Positions 1-7,852 of a DNA stretch of 64,000 nucleotides are shown piece by piece (within the stretch, counting starts at the first letter, position 1; each line of letters starts with the position of its first letter). The stretch is from Actinoplanes italicus. Its GTDB lineage: Bacteria; Actinomycetota; Actinomycetes; Mycobacteriales; Micromonosporaceae. Below the pieces are notes generated by a model. The model worked only from the letters and a program-made list of their open reading frames with translations. It was not told the origin of the DNA and did not search any database. Location of the stretch: contig NZ_PVMZ01000013.1 in assembly GCF_003001815.1 (NCBI RefSeq), forward strand, positions 62,001 through 126,000. Direction: 5' to 3'. The translations under genes were made by a program, and so were the position numbers.

Positions 1-1251
1 TTCGCTGGAGTGCTCGCCGTAGAGGGTCTCCCGGGCCACGGCTGCCAGCTCCAGCCGGCGCTCCTGCCGATCCTTCTGCTTGGCGATCTTCTTCTCGTTC
101 CGGAGCACCCGCTCGGGTTTCGGCTCGACGAGCTGGTCACGCAGATGCAGCGCCTCGTCCCGGACCGTGGTCGCCAGCTCGCGTAGGTCCGCATCGCCGG
201 CCGACTGCCGCGGCGCCGCCTCGAGCGCGTCACGGATCGTGTCGAGGATGACGCCCATGCCACCGTCCGGGTGCGCGAGTGTGCGCCGGACCGCGCCGTG
301 CAGCAGCTGGTATGAGGGGTCGGCGACCTGAGCCGGTTGAGCCAGCCACTGTTCCCAGGCACGGAGCTGCTGGATCGCCTGCTGCGCGCTCAGCGGGACC
401 AGATTCAGATCGGCAGGGGCGTCGGCGGCGACCGACAACACCATGGGCGTACGACCGTAGTCCTGCAGTGTCCCGTGGATGGTCTTCATGAAGTTGCCGC
501 CGGGCACCACCCGCGGGTCGTCCAGGAAGGTGACGACCAGCAGCTCCCCAGGTTCGAGCTGGGGCCGGTCGTTGCTGCCGGCGTTCCACAGCCGCAGGGT
601 GACCGCCGGGGCGTAGGAATGCTGGGCCTCCGCCAGGACCACCTCGTTGAAGACCTCACCACGGGCATCGCCGGGCAGGTCGAGGAAACTGACCCCCTCG
701 GTCAGGGCCCACTCCAGCGGATGTGGTGATCCGACGCGTCCCAGGTGGATCATCCGGTCGACGAGGACGTTGTGCCGCTCGTTGCTGCCCAGCGCGGTGC
801 TGAATCCGAGCTGCCGCCAGTCCGTCTGCGTGACCGCGCTGCCCGGCTCGATCGGTCCGGCGCGCAGCCGCTCGCGTCCGGTCTGGACGGTGTGCCGGTA
901 GTCGACGAACTCGATCTCCGTGGCGAGCGTACGTAGCCGGTCCAGTCGTTCGCTGAGCAGCCGCTCGCTCGCCAGGTGCACCCGCGGTTCCACCGCTCCG
1001 TCCTCGCCGCCGACCATCCGTACCTCGGTGATGCAGGCCGTGGTCTGCCCCTCGCTGGCGTCGAGGGCGCGGCTCCCGAGCATGAGGTTGATCATGGTCG
1101 ACTTGCCGGCCGAGGCGTCCCCGCGGATCGCGACGTATCGGTTGCGCGCCCGCCAGAACAGTTGGTCCGCCTTGCCGGCGAGTGTCGACTGCGGCCATAG
1201 TGCCGCGATCGTGTCGAGGGTCTTCCGGTTGATCTGCGGACCAGCGGCCAC
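1..1251 (-). CDS. Dynamin-like large GTPase, N-terminal part (runs off the window)
   Basis: The first 417 codons of a GTP-binding protein whose C-terminus lies beyond base 1. A P-loop GDASAGKS sits at residues 44-51 and a G3-type motif FLDLPGD near residues 189-195, the spacing of dynamin/Era-like GTPases rather than small Ras-like ones. The last visible part is charged and probably helical (RNEKKIAKQKDRQERRLEL). The GTG start at 1251 is chosen because GAGGAGG lies about 6 nt upstream. Such proteins usually act on membranes or in cell-envelope processes, but no partner is visible, so the exact role is unknown. The GTPase assignment is firm; the dynamin label is an inference. Confidence 0.7.
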   Translation of the reverse strand, partial: MAAGPQINRKTLDTIAALWPQSTLAGKADQLFWRARNRYVAIRGDASAGKSTMINLMLGSRALDASEGQTTACITEVRMVGGEDGAVEPRVHLASERLLSERLDRLRTLATEIEFVDYRHTVQTGRERLRAGPIEPGSAVTQTDWRQLGFSTALGSNERHNVLVDRMIHLGRVGSPHPLEWALTEGVSFLDLPGDARGEVFNEVVLAEAQHSYAPAVTLRLWNAGSNDRPQLEPGELLVVTFLDDPRVVPGGNFMKTIHGTLQDYGRTPMVLSVAADAPADLNLVPLSAQQAIQQLRAWEQWLAQPAQVADPSYQLLHGAVRRTLAHPDGGMGVILDTIRDALEAAPRQSAGDADLRELATTVRDEALHLRDQLVEPKPERVLRNEKKIAKQKDRQERRLELAAVARETLYGEHSSE

Positions 1252-1409
1252 GAGTCCTCCTCGGCTTCCCAGCTGCGGAAACGGATGACGCGACCTGACG
1301 CTAACGCAGCCGTGTCACCACCGAGTACGACGTTCACCCGATCCTCCGACGGACCGGCCGATTCGGACGGTGCCCCTCGTTGATCGGCGGACCCGTTCCG
1401 TGTACACGC

Positions 1410-1704
1410 TCAGGGGCGCGGGAATCCCATGGTGGGATGCGGGTGGCTGCCCAGCGCGCTGGAGACCATGTCGGCCAGCTCCCAGCGGGCGCCCGGCTTC
1501 TTCTCGGACGCGTGGTACGCCAGGCCGTTGACGATCGTGAACCAGTGCGGGGCCGTCATGGTGACCTCGACGTCTCGCGCCGGCCACGACGATCAGCGCC
1601 AGAAGCCCGGTGATCCCGGCCCCGACGGCGGGCAGATTCGGCTGCCTCGGAGCGGTCGGCGGCTTCGGCCCGGAACGACGCGGCTTGATCACGGTCCGCG
1701 CCAT
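1410..1704 (-). pseudogene. Small membrane protein gene broken by a one-base frameshift
   Basis: From ATG 1704 one frame reads a basic, proline-rich head (RQPNLPAVGAG) and a hydrophobic segment GITGLLALIVVAGA. The GC-rich third-position pattern then jumps by one base near 1575-1585 into a frame reading RDVEVTMTAPHWFTIVNG, which ends at the stop at 1410-1412 after TMGFPRP. The second part has almost exclusively G or C in third positions, so it looks coding. It also has its own ATG at 1559 with GAGG upstream and could be a separate 49-residue product. Either a frameshift or sequencing error in one gene, or two overlapping genes. Function unknown. Confidence 0.5.
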
Positions 1705-1768
1705 CGGCGGCGAGAACACGGACCTGAGCGTTCCGGCGGTAATCCGCCGGGCGCGCCGGGCCGTACTC

Positions 1769-2593
1769 ATGATCGTGGAGACGATCACCTTCGCCCTGGC
1801 GGCCGGACTGCTGGCCGCGTTCAACCCGTGCGGGTTCGCGCTGCTGCCGTCGTTCCTGGCGCTGCTCGTCGCCGGGCCGGGCGGGGTGCTGCGCGCGCTG
1901 CGCCTGTCGGCCGCGATGACCGCCGGTTTCGTCACCGTGTTCGGGCTCATCGGCGTGGTGCTCAGCGTCACCACCGTGCCGATCCAGCGGCACCTGCCGT
2001 GGGCGGCGGTGGTCGTCGGAGGCGTGCTCGTCCTGCTGGGTGGCTGGTTACTGTCCGGGCGGGAGCTGCGGGTCCGGCTTCCGCGGCTCGCCGCCGGGTC
2101 TCCGTCGGGCTCGTTGCTCGCTCTGTACGGCTACGGCGCGTCCTACGCGGTGGCGTCGCTGTCCTGCACCATCGCGCCGTTCCTGGCGGTCACCGGTCTC
2201 GTGTCGGGCGGCGGGGATGTCACCGCCGGGGTGGCCGCGTTCGTCGCGTACGGCATGGGCATGGGTCTGGTCGTTGGTCTGCTCGCCATGCTCGTCGCCT
2301 TCGCGCGGGAGGCGACCGTGCGGCGCACCCGGGCCGTCCTGCCGTGGATCTCCCGGCTGTCGGGCGGTTTCCTGGTGCTGGCGGGTCTGTACGTCACCTA
2401 CTACGGCTGGTTCGAACTGCGGGTGGCCTCGGGCGGCTCTGCCGAGGATCCGCTGGTCGGCGCCGTCACCGGGATCCAGGGACAGGTGACGACGTGGCTC
2501 GACGCCCTCGGTGTCTGGTGGGTGGCGGGCGCCTTCACCGTGGTGGCCGCCGTGGCGCTGACCGTCCGCCACGCCCGCCCGGCCCGGGTCTGA
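1769..2593 (+). CDS. CcdA/DsbD-type thiol-disulfide membrane protein
   Basis: A 274-residue polytopic membrane protein with about six hydrophobic helices. The motif FNPCGFALLP near residues 18-27 and a second membrane cysteine in SLSCTIAPF near residue 131 form the cysteine pair typical of the CcdA/DsbD family, which carries reducing equivalents across the membrane for cytochrome c maturation or extracytoplasmic thiol reduction. ATG 1769 places NPCG in the first helix as in the family; no strong ribosome site is seen. No thioredoxin-like or ccs partner lies beside it, so the downstream acceptor cannot be named. The C-terminal 60 residues hold one extra helix. Confidence 0.8.
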   Translation: MIVETITFALAAGLLAAFNPCGFALLPSFLALLVAGPGGVLRALRLSAAMTAGFVTVFGLIGVVLSVTTVPIQRHLPWAAVVVGGVLVLLGGWLLSGRELRVRLPRLAAGSPSGSLLALYGYGASYAVASLSCTIAPFLAVTGLVSGGGDVTAGVAAFVAYGMGMGLVVGLLAMLVAFAREATVRRTRAVLPWISRLSGGFLVLAGLYVTYYGWFELRVASGGSAEDPLVGAVTGIQGQVTTWLDALGVWWVAGAFTVVAAVALTVRHARPARV

Positions 2594-2602
2594 AAGGGCG
2601 TC

Positions 2603-2902
2603 GTGGCCGAGGTGCCGCTGGGTGGCGACCGGCTGACCGCCGGGGTGTTCCGGGTCGGTGACACGATGCGGCGTCCCCGGTCACCGGCGTCGGAGTTCGT
2701 CCGGACGCTGCTGTCGGAGCTGGCCGATGCCGGATTCGACGGCTAGCGGTTCGTGCGCAACGAGCGGTTCTGGCGGACGCGGGCGGAGAACGGGCCACCA
2801 GTGCTGTCCGGTGCGACACCCGCCGAGGCGCTGGCGTGGACGCTGCGGGAGCGGGCTTTCGTGCGGCGGTTCCGCGAGGTTTTCGAGGCCGCCCTGGAGT
2901 GA
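2603..2902 (+). pseudogene. Aminoglycoside phosphotransferase-like remnant
   Basis: Begins 9 bases after the preceding stop. The GTG frame reads VPLGGDRLTAGVFRVGD and SEFVRTLLSELADAGFDG, which resembles the N-terminus of the APH/choline-kinase-like phosphotransferases common in actinomycetes. It meets TAG at 2744-2746 and continues in the same frame to TGA 2900-2902 through RERAFVRRFREVFEAAL. At 100 codons it is far shorter than the usual 250-300, so the kinase core is gone. Seen: in-frame stop and short length. Inferred: APH origin, by resemblance only. Confidence 0.55.
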
Positions 2903-2914
2903 CCGGCCCTGACC

Positions 2915-3034
2915 CGGCGGTCGCCGGTTCAGAGCAGCGCGGCGGGGTCCGGTATCAGGCCGGCCGCGGCGTCTCGGCGGTCGCCGGTTCAGAGCAGCGC
3001 GCCGAGGTCCGGTATCAGGCCGGCCGCGGCGGTG
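2915..3034. repeat. Tandem duplication of 60 bp spanning the lyase 3' end
   Basis: Two head-to-tail copies of a 60-bp unit, 2915-2974 and 2975-3034, both containing CGGCGGTCGCCGGTTCAGAG. The second copy encodes the C-terminal AAAGLIPDLGALL-stop of the lyase gene on the minus strand. The first copy, beyond the stop, would encode the variant AAAGLIPDPAALL-stop. The spare copy is untranslated. Confidence 0.85.
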
Positions 3035-4410
3035 AGGTCGGTGTCGAGTGGACGGTCGGTGAGGTCGGGGGAGAGGGCCGCGGCGGCGAGGTCGTAGGCG
3101 TCCTGCAGGGGCCCGGCGGCGAGCCGGTCGGGGGCGAGGCGCAGGGCGCGGACGGCGGCGAGGAGTTCGGCGCCGAGCAGGGTCGGCGCGAGGCCCGTCA
3201 TGGTCCGCAGCGAGCGGGCGCCCTGGGTGGCGAAGCTGGCGTGCTCCTCGAGGCCGAGCGAGATGGTCAGGGTTCCGGCGGCGGTGGGCTGGACCGTGGC
3301 GCGCATCTCGGCGAGCAGGTCCTGCACCACGTACTCGGTGATCATGAGGCCGGAGCTGCCGGGTGGGCCGTCGGCGAGGAAGGAGCGCAGGCCGGTCATG
3401 TCGGGGCGCATGAGCAGGCCGAGGCGGGCCGCCGAGAGGGAGAGCACGGGCAGGTAGGCGGCCCGGACGGCGTCGAGCCCGGCGGCCAGGGTGGCGGTGT
3501 GGAACTGGCCGTGGTGGCGGACACCGTCGACGGTGACCAGCGGGTTCTCCACGGCGGCGTTGAGTTCGGCGGTGACCGCCGTGGTCAGTGACTCGGCCGC
3601 GTGGAGGGCCGGCGCGGTGACCTGGGGCACTACGCGCAGGCCGAAGGGATCCTGGATGCGCAGGGCCGGTGCGGCGCCGGTGACCAGGTCGTTCAGGGTT
3701 TCGGCGAGGGCGATCTGGTGGGGATGGGCGCGGGCCGCGTGCACCGCCGGATGGAAGGCCTCCGGGTTGCCACGCAGCGCCAGGAAGGAAAGCGCCGCGA
3801 TGATCGTTGAGGCGCGTAGATGACTGTGGACGTCGGCGACGGCGAGTGCGGAGGTGGCTACGGTGAGCGCGCTCGAGCTGATCAGCGGGAGGGCGTCGGT
3901 GGCGTCCAGGGCGATCACCGGACCGGTGCCGTGCCGCCAGGGGCGGTCGCCGGCCAGGGTGAGCGCGAGTTCGGCGAGGGGCGCCAGGTCGGCGGTGCCG
4001 ATGGCGCCCCAGCGGTGGAGGGTCGGCACGGCGCCGTCGCGCAGGGCGGTGACGAGGGTCTCGGCGACACGGCGTGAGACACCGGATCCTCCGGCGAGGA
4101 TCTGATTGAGTCGTACGGCCATGACGGCGCGGGCCGTGCCGTCGTCCTCCACCGGTCCGACCGCGGCGCAGTGGCTGCGCAGCAGGCGCAGGGCGTGGCC
4201 GTCGGGGTCACCGGCCGACTCGTGCCGGTTGGCGCCGACACCGGTGTTCGCGCCGTACACCGAACCGCGGGCACGAGCCTCGCGCAGGCCGTCGTGGGAC
4301 TTCTCGACGAGGGCCAGCGCGGCGGGGTCGACGGTGATTCCGGTGGCTCCGGATGCGATCGTCACGAGATCTGGAATGGTCAACGTGTGACCGTCGAGCC
4401 TGACCTGCAC
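2989..4410 (-). CDS. Histidine/aromatic ammonia-lyase family protein lacking the MIO triad
   Basis: A 473-residue member of the HAL/PAL family. Family landmarks are present: YGANTGVGANR (usual YGVNTGFG), FGLRVVPQVTAPALHAAESL (usual YSLRCQPQV), AELNAAVENPLV and LGLEEHASF (usual QEDH). The Ala-Ser-Gly triad that cyclises into the MIO cofactor in GSVGASGDLAPL is absent: around residue 133 the sequence is WGAIGTADLAPLAELAL, one residue shorter. A normal MIO-dependent lyase is therefore unlikely. GTG 4410 is preferred over TTG 4422 because GGGAG lies 6 nt before it. It diverges from the amine-transport operon, which may or may not be functionally linked. Confidence 0.8.
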   Translation of the reverse strand: MQVRLDGHTLTIPDLVTIASGATGITVDPAALALVEKSHDGLREARARGSVYGANTGVGANRHESAGDPDGHALRLLRSHCAAVGPVEDDGTARAVMAVRLNQILAGGSGVSRRVAETLVTALRDGAVPTLHRWGAIGTADLAPLAELALTLAGDRPWRHGTGPVIALDATDALPLISSSALTVATSALAVADVHSHLRASTIIAALSFLALRGNPEAFHPAVHAARAHPHQIALAETLNDLVTGAAPALRIQDPFGLRVVPQVTAPALHAAESLTTAVTAELNAAVENPLVTVDGVRHHGQFHTATLAAGLDAVRAAYLPVLSLSAARLGLLMRPDMTGLRSFLADGPPGSSGLMITEYVVQDLLAEMRATVQPTAAGTLTISLGLEEHASFATQGARSLRTMTGLAPTLLGAELLAAVRALRLAPDRLAAGPLQDAYDLAAAALSPDLTDRPLDTDLTAAAGLIPDLGALL

Positions 4411-4448
4411 ATCGTCTCCCAACCGTGTCCCGCCGTTGACACGCCATT

Positions 4449-4479
4449 TACTACTTCGCGAGTATGAATAGTGGTAGTA
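4449..4479. promoter_or_regulatory. Inverted repeat between divergent lyase and transporter genes
   Basis: TACTAC at 4449-4454 and GTAGTA at 4474-4479 form an inverted repeat with 19 bases between the arms. It lies just upstream of the transporter ATP-binding gene and within 70 bases of the lyase start, so it could be an operator for one or both. No regulator gene is adjacent. Weak evidence. Confidence 0.25.
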
Positions 4480-4502
4480 GGAAGATCAACTCCTGGAGCG
4501 CC

Positions 4503-5480
4503 ATGATCACATTCGAGGACGTCGTGAAGGTCTACCGCGGCGGCGCCACAGCGGTGGACCACCTCAGCCTTGAGCTGCCCACCGGCAAATTGACCGTACT
4601 GGTCGGGCCCTCCGGCTGCGGCAAGACCACGTCGCTCCGGATGATCAACCGGATGATCGCTCCGACCTCGGGGCGGATCCTGATCGACGGGAAGGACGTC
4701 GCGGAGCAGGACGAGGCGCTGTTGCGCCGCAGCATCGGCTACGTGATCCAGCACGCCGGACTGTTCCCGCACCGGACCGTCCTGGACAACGTCGCCACCG
4801 TCCCGGTGCTGCTCGGCAAAACCCGCCGCGAGGCCCGCAACGCCGCGTACGAGCTGCTCGAGCGGGTGGGCCTGTCGGCCGACTTCGCCAAGCGTTACCC
4901 GGCCCAGCTCAGCGGTGGCCAGCAGCAACGTGTGGGCGTGGCCCGGGCGCTCGCCGCCGATCCGCCGATCATGCTGATGGACGAGCCGTTCAGCGCCGTC
5001 GACCCGGTCGTCCGGGCCCAGCTGCACACCGAGTTCCTCCGGCTGCAGCAGGATCTGGGCAAGACCATCGCGATGGTGACGCACGACATCGACGAGGCGA
5101 TCAAGCTCGGCGACCATGTGGCGGTGCTGCGCACCGGAGGAAGGCTGGCCCAGTTCGCGACGCCGCGGGAGCTGCTGGCGAACCCGGCCGACGACTTCGT
5201 GGCGTCGTTCGTGGGACGTGACCGTGGCCTGCGCAGCCTGTCCTTCGACAGCGCCGCCGAGCTGCCGGTGCGCCCGGTCGACGGCATCGAGCTGGACGAG
5301 GCGGGCCGGCCGCTCGGCCTGCCCGGCGTGTTCACCAAGGGCGACTCGCTGCGCGTGGTCACCGACCTGGTGATCAGCTCCCCGGGCGGGATCGCCGTGC
5401 GGGTCGGGCCGGACGGCGCCGCCGACGGGCAGGTCAGCCACCACGAACTCGCCGACTACCTGGCGAGCCGACGCCGATGA
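4503..5480 (+). CDS. Glycine betaine/choline-type ABC transporter, ATP-binding subunit
   Basis: A 325-residue ATPase of the OpuCA/ProV class, which energises uptake of quaternary amines (compatible solutes). Walker A GPSGCGKTT is near residue 35, signature LSGGQQQRVGVARAL near 134 and Walker B LMDEPFSAVDP near 157, with the switch histidine in VTHDIDEA. The C-terminal tail is short and lacks a clear pair of CBS domains. ATG 4503 follows GGAG at 6 nt. It is the first gene of a four-gene operon whose next start overlaps its stop (ATGA). Confidence 0.9.
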   Translation: MITFEDVVKVYRGGATAVDHLSLELPTGKLTVLVGPSGCGKTTSLRMINRMIAPTSGRILIDGKDVAEQDEALLRRSIGYVIQHAGLFPHRTVLDNVATVPVLLGKTRREARNAAYELLERVGLSADFAKRYPAQLSGGQQQRVGVARALAADPPIMLMDEPFSAVDPVVRAQLHTEFLRLQQDLGKTIAMVTHDIDEAIKLGDHVAVLRTGGRLAQFATPRELLANPADDFVASFVGRDRGLRSLSFDSAAELPVRPVDGIELDEAGRPLGLPGVFTKGDSLRVVTDLVISSPGGIAVRVGPDGAADGQVSHHELADYLASRRR

Positions 5481-6115
5481 TCGAATACCTGAGGAACAAC
5501 TCCGAGATCGTCTGGCAGGCCCTGCAGGAGCACCTCTACCTGGCGCTGCTGCCGATCCTGTTCGGCTTCGTGATCTCGCTGCCGCTGGGTTATCTCGCGG
5601 TCCGGTTCACCTGGCTGTACCACCCGCTGGTCAACACGTTCGGCGTGCTCTACTCGATCCCGTCGCTGGCGTTGTTCGTGTTCCTGCCGGTGATCCTCGG
5701 GACCAAGGTGCTGTCGCCGATCAACGTCGTGGTGGCCCTGACCATCTACACCGTGGCCCTGCTGGCGCGGACTGTCGCCGACGGCCTGCGCTCGGTCGAC
5801 CCGGTGGTGGCGCAGGCGGCGACCGCCATGGGTTACCGCCGCACGCGGCGGCTGATCGACGTCGAGCTGCCGATCGCGCTGCCGGTCATCCTGGCCGGTC
5901 TGCGGGTCGCCACGGTCTCCAACATCAGCCTCGTCAGCGTTGGTTCGCTGATCGGCATCGGCGGCCTCGGGCAGCTGTTCACCCGCGGCTTCCAGTTGTT
6001 CTACCTCGAGCCGATCCTGGTCGGGGTCGTCCTGTCGGTGCTGCTGGCCGGGATCGCCGATCTGATCATCGTGCTCGTGCAGCGGGCGATCACCCCGTGG
6101 ACGCGTGCCGCATGA
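5477..6115 (+). CDS. Glycine betaine/choline-type ABC transporter permease 1
   Basis: A 212-residue integral membrane permease of the OpuCB/ProW type with about five hydrophobic helices. The cytoplasmic EAA-like loop is visible as AQAATAMGYRRTRRLIDVEL followed by PIALPVILAGLR. It starts in an ATGA overlap with the ATPase stop and ends in an ATGA overlap with the second permease, so the three should be translationally coupled. It forms the membrane channel together with the second permease. Confidence 0.9.
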   Translation: MIEYLRNNSEIVWQALQEHLYLALLPILFGFVISLPLGYLAVRFTWLYHPLVNTFGVLYSIPSLALFVFLPVILGTKVLSPINVVVALTIYTVALLARTVADGLRSVDPVVAQAATAMGYRRTRRLIDVELPIALPVILAGLRVATVSNISLVSVGSLIGIGGLGQLFTRGFQLFYLEPILVGVVLSVLLAGIADLIIVLVQRAITPWTRAA

Positions 6116-6768
6116 ACTTCTCCTACCTGACCGACCCGGCCCACTGGGACCTCAGCGCCACCGGCAGCATCCCGAACCTGATCCTGTCGCACCTCGGTTA
6201 CACGTGCCTGGCGCTGCTGTTCGGCGCGCTGATCGCCCTGCCCGTCGGCCTGTACATCGGGCACACCGGCAAGGGCTCGTTCATCGCCATCAACGCGGGC
6301 AACGCCGGCCGTTCGCTGCCGACGCTGGGCCTGCTCATGCTCATGGTCACGCTGCTCGGACTCGGCCTGCTGCCGGTGCTGATCGCGCTGACCGTACTGG
6401 TCATCCCGCCGATCCTCACCTCCGCGTACGCCGGGATGCGCAACGTCGACCAGCGCGTCGTCGACGCCGCCCGGGGCATGGGAATGCGCCCGTGGCAGGT
6501 GCTCACCCGGGTCGAACTGCCGATGGCCCTGCCGGTCATGTTCGGCGGATTCCGCAACGGCGCGCTGCAGGTCGTCGCGACCGCCACCGTGGCGGCCGCG
6601 GTCGGGCTCGGCGGACTCGGCCGGCTCCTCATCGACGGTCTGGCCGTCAACGACTACTCCCGGGTACTGGCCGGCGCCATCGTCGTCGCCGCACTGGCCG
6701 TACTCGTGGATCTGTTCCTGGCGCTGATCCAGCGCCTGGTCGTCTCACCCGGATTGAAAGGCTCGTAA
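6112..6768 (+). CDS. Glycine betaine/choline-type ABC transporter permease 2
   Basis: A 218-residue second permease of the OpuCD/ProW type. The EAA-like loop reads DAARGMGMRPWQVLTRVELP, with several hydrophobic helices on either side. ATG 6112 is chosen because it overlaps the stop of the first permease. Two distinct permease genes are the OpuC/OpuB layout rather than the single-permease OpuA layout. The substrate-binding gene follows the stop at once. Confidence 0.9.
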   Translation: MNFSYLTDPAHWDLSATGSIPNLILSHLGYTCLALLFGALIALPVGLYIGHTGKGSFIAINAGNAGRSLPTLGLLMLMVTLLGLGLLPVLIALTVLVIPPILTSAYAGMRNVDQRVVDAARGMGMRPWQVLTRVELPMALPVMFGGFRNGALQVVATATVAAAVGLGGLGRLLIDGLAVNDYSRVLAGAIVVAALAVLVDLFLALIQRLVVSPGLKGS

Positions 6769-7683
6769 ATGAAGCGCATCGTCGCTGCTGTTGCCATGGC
6801 CCTCACGCTCACCGCGTGTGGCGCCAACAGTGATCCATTGGCCGACGAACCGGCCGCCTCGGGCGCGGCAGGTGGCTCGGTCACCGTCGGTTCGGCCAAC
6901 TTCCCGGAGAGCCAGCTGCTCGCCGAGATCTACTCGCAGGCTCTGGAGACCAAGGGCGTCACGGTCACCCGCAAGTTCAACATCGGCGCCCGTGAGGTCT
7001 ACCTCAAGGCCCTGCAGGACGGCTCGATCTCGCTGCTGCCCGAGTACAACGGCGCCCTGCTGGCCGCGCTGTCCCCGAACGGCGTCCCGGCCGGTGTGAG
7101 CAGCCCCGACGCTGTTCTCGCCGAGCTCAAGAAGGTGCTGCCGGCCGGTACCGAGGTGCTGGAGCAGTCGGCGGCCGAGGACAAGGACACCCTGACGGTC
7201 AGCGCGGAGACCGCCACCAAGAACAACCTGAAGACCATCGAGGACCTCAAGGCCGTGGCGCCGACGCTGATCGCCGGCGGCGGCCCCGAGTTCACCGAGC
7301 GCCAGCAGGGTCTCAAGGGCCTGAAGGAGGTGTACGGCGTCGAGTTCAAGGAGTACAAGCCGCTCGACCCGGGTGGCCCGCTGACCGTCAGCGCCCTCAA
7401 GGACGGTGACATCCAGGTCGCGAACCTGTTCTCCACCGACTCCTCGATCGTCACCAACAAGTTCGTCACCCTCGAGGACCCGAAGAACCTGTTCACCTCG
7501 CAGAACGTCATCCCGCTGATCCGCACCGAGGCGAACAACGCGAACGTGACCGGTGCCCTGAACGCCGTCTCGGGCAAGCTCACCACCGAGAACCTGACCA
7601 GCTACCTGGCCCAGGTGCAGGTGGACAAGAAGGACATCGCGGTTGTCGCGAAGGCCTTCCTGTCGGAGAACGGCCTGAGCTAG
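6769..7683 (+). CDS. Quaternary-amine ABC transporter substrate-binding lipoprotein
   Basis: A 304-residue exported binding protein of the OpuAC/OpuCC family. The signal peptide [20 protein letters not shown] ends in a lipobox (LTAC), so the mature protein should be lipid-anchored outside the membrane. The first mature motif [18 protein letters not shown] is typical for this fold. It begins right after the TAA of the second permease and is the last gene of the operon, followed by a strong terminator. Ligand specificity (betaine, choline or carnitine) cannot be read from the sequence. Confidence 0.9.
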   Translation: MKRIVAAVAMALTLTACGANSDPLADEPAASGAAGGSVTVGSANFPESQLLAEIYSQALETKGVTVTRKFNIGAREVYLKALQDGSISLLPEYNGALLAALSPNGVPAGVSSPDAVLAELKKVLPAGTEVLEQSAAEDKDTLTVSAETATKNNLKTIEDLKAVAPTLIAGGGPEFTERQQGLKGLKEVYGVEFKEYKPLDPGGPLTVSALKDGDIQVANLFSTDSSIVTNKFVTLEDPKNLFTSQNVIPLIRTEANNANVTGALNAVSGKLTTENLTSYLAQVQVDKKDIAVVAKAFLSENGLS

Positions 7684-7695
7684 TCCTCAGGAGGA

Positions 7696-7730
7696 ACGCC
7701 GCCCCGCTGCGGGGCGGCGTTTTTCTGTTT
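7696..7730 (+). terminator. Rho-independent terminator of the transporter operon
   Basis: A perfect 10-bp stem ACGCCGCCCC / GGGGCGGCGT (7696-7705 and 7711-7720) with a 5-base loop, followed by TTTTCTGTTT. A textbook terminator 12 bases after the binding-protein stop. Confidence 0.9.
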
Positions 7731-7742
7731 CCGGCAGATGTC

Positions 7743-7823
7743 TTGACGGCCGCACTGGCTGGTATCTATCTTTGCCGCAAAGATTTTCAGAAAGTTTCAA
7801 GGCTGTTGCAGCAAGGCTTGCAG
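7743..7823 (+). promoter_or_regulatory. Amylase promoter with MalR/Reg1-type operator repeats
   Basis: TTGACG (7743-7748) and TATCTT (7767-7772), spaced 18 bp, form a plausible promoter. Just downstream are GAAAGTTTC and two odd-length palindromes that overlap: TTGCAGCAA (7806-7814) and GCAAGGCTTGC (7811-7821). Repeated CTTGCAG-type elements in this position are known from Streptomyces amylase genes controlled by the LacI-family maltose repressor. No such regulator is encoded nearby, so it would act in trans. Confidence 0.6.
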
Positions 7824-7852
7824 ACCCGTTCCCCCTTTCCCCGGAGGTAGAT

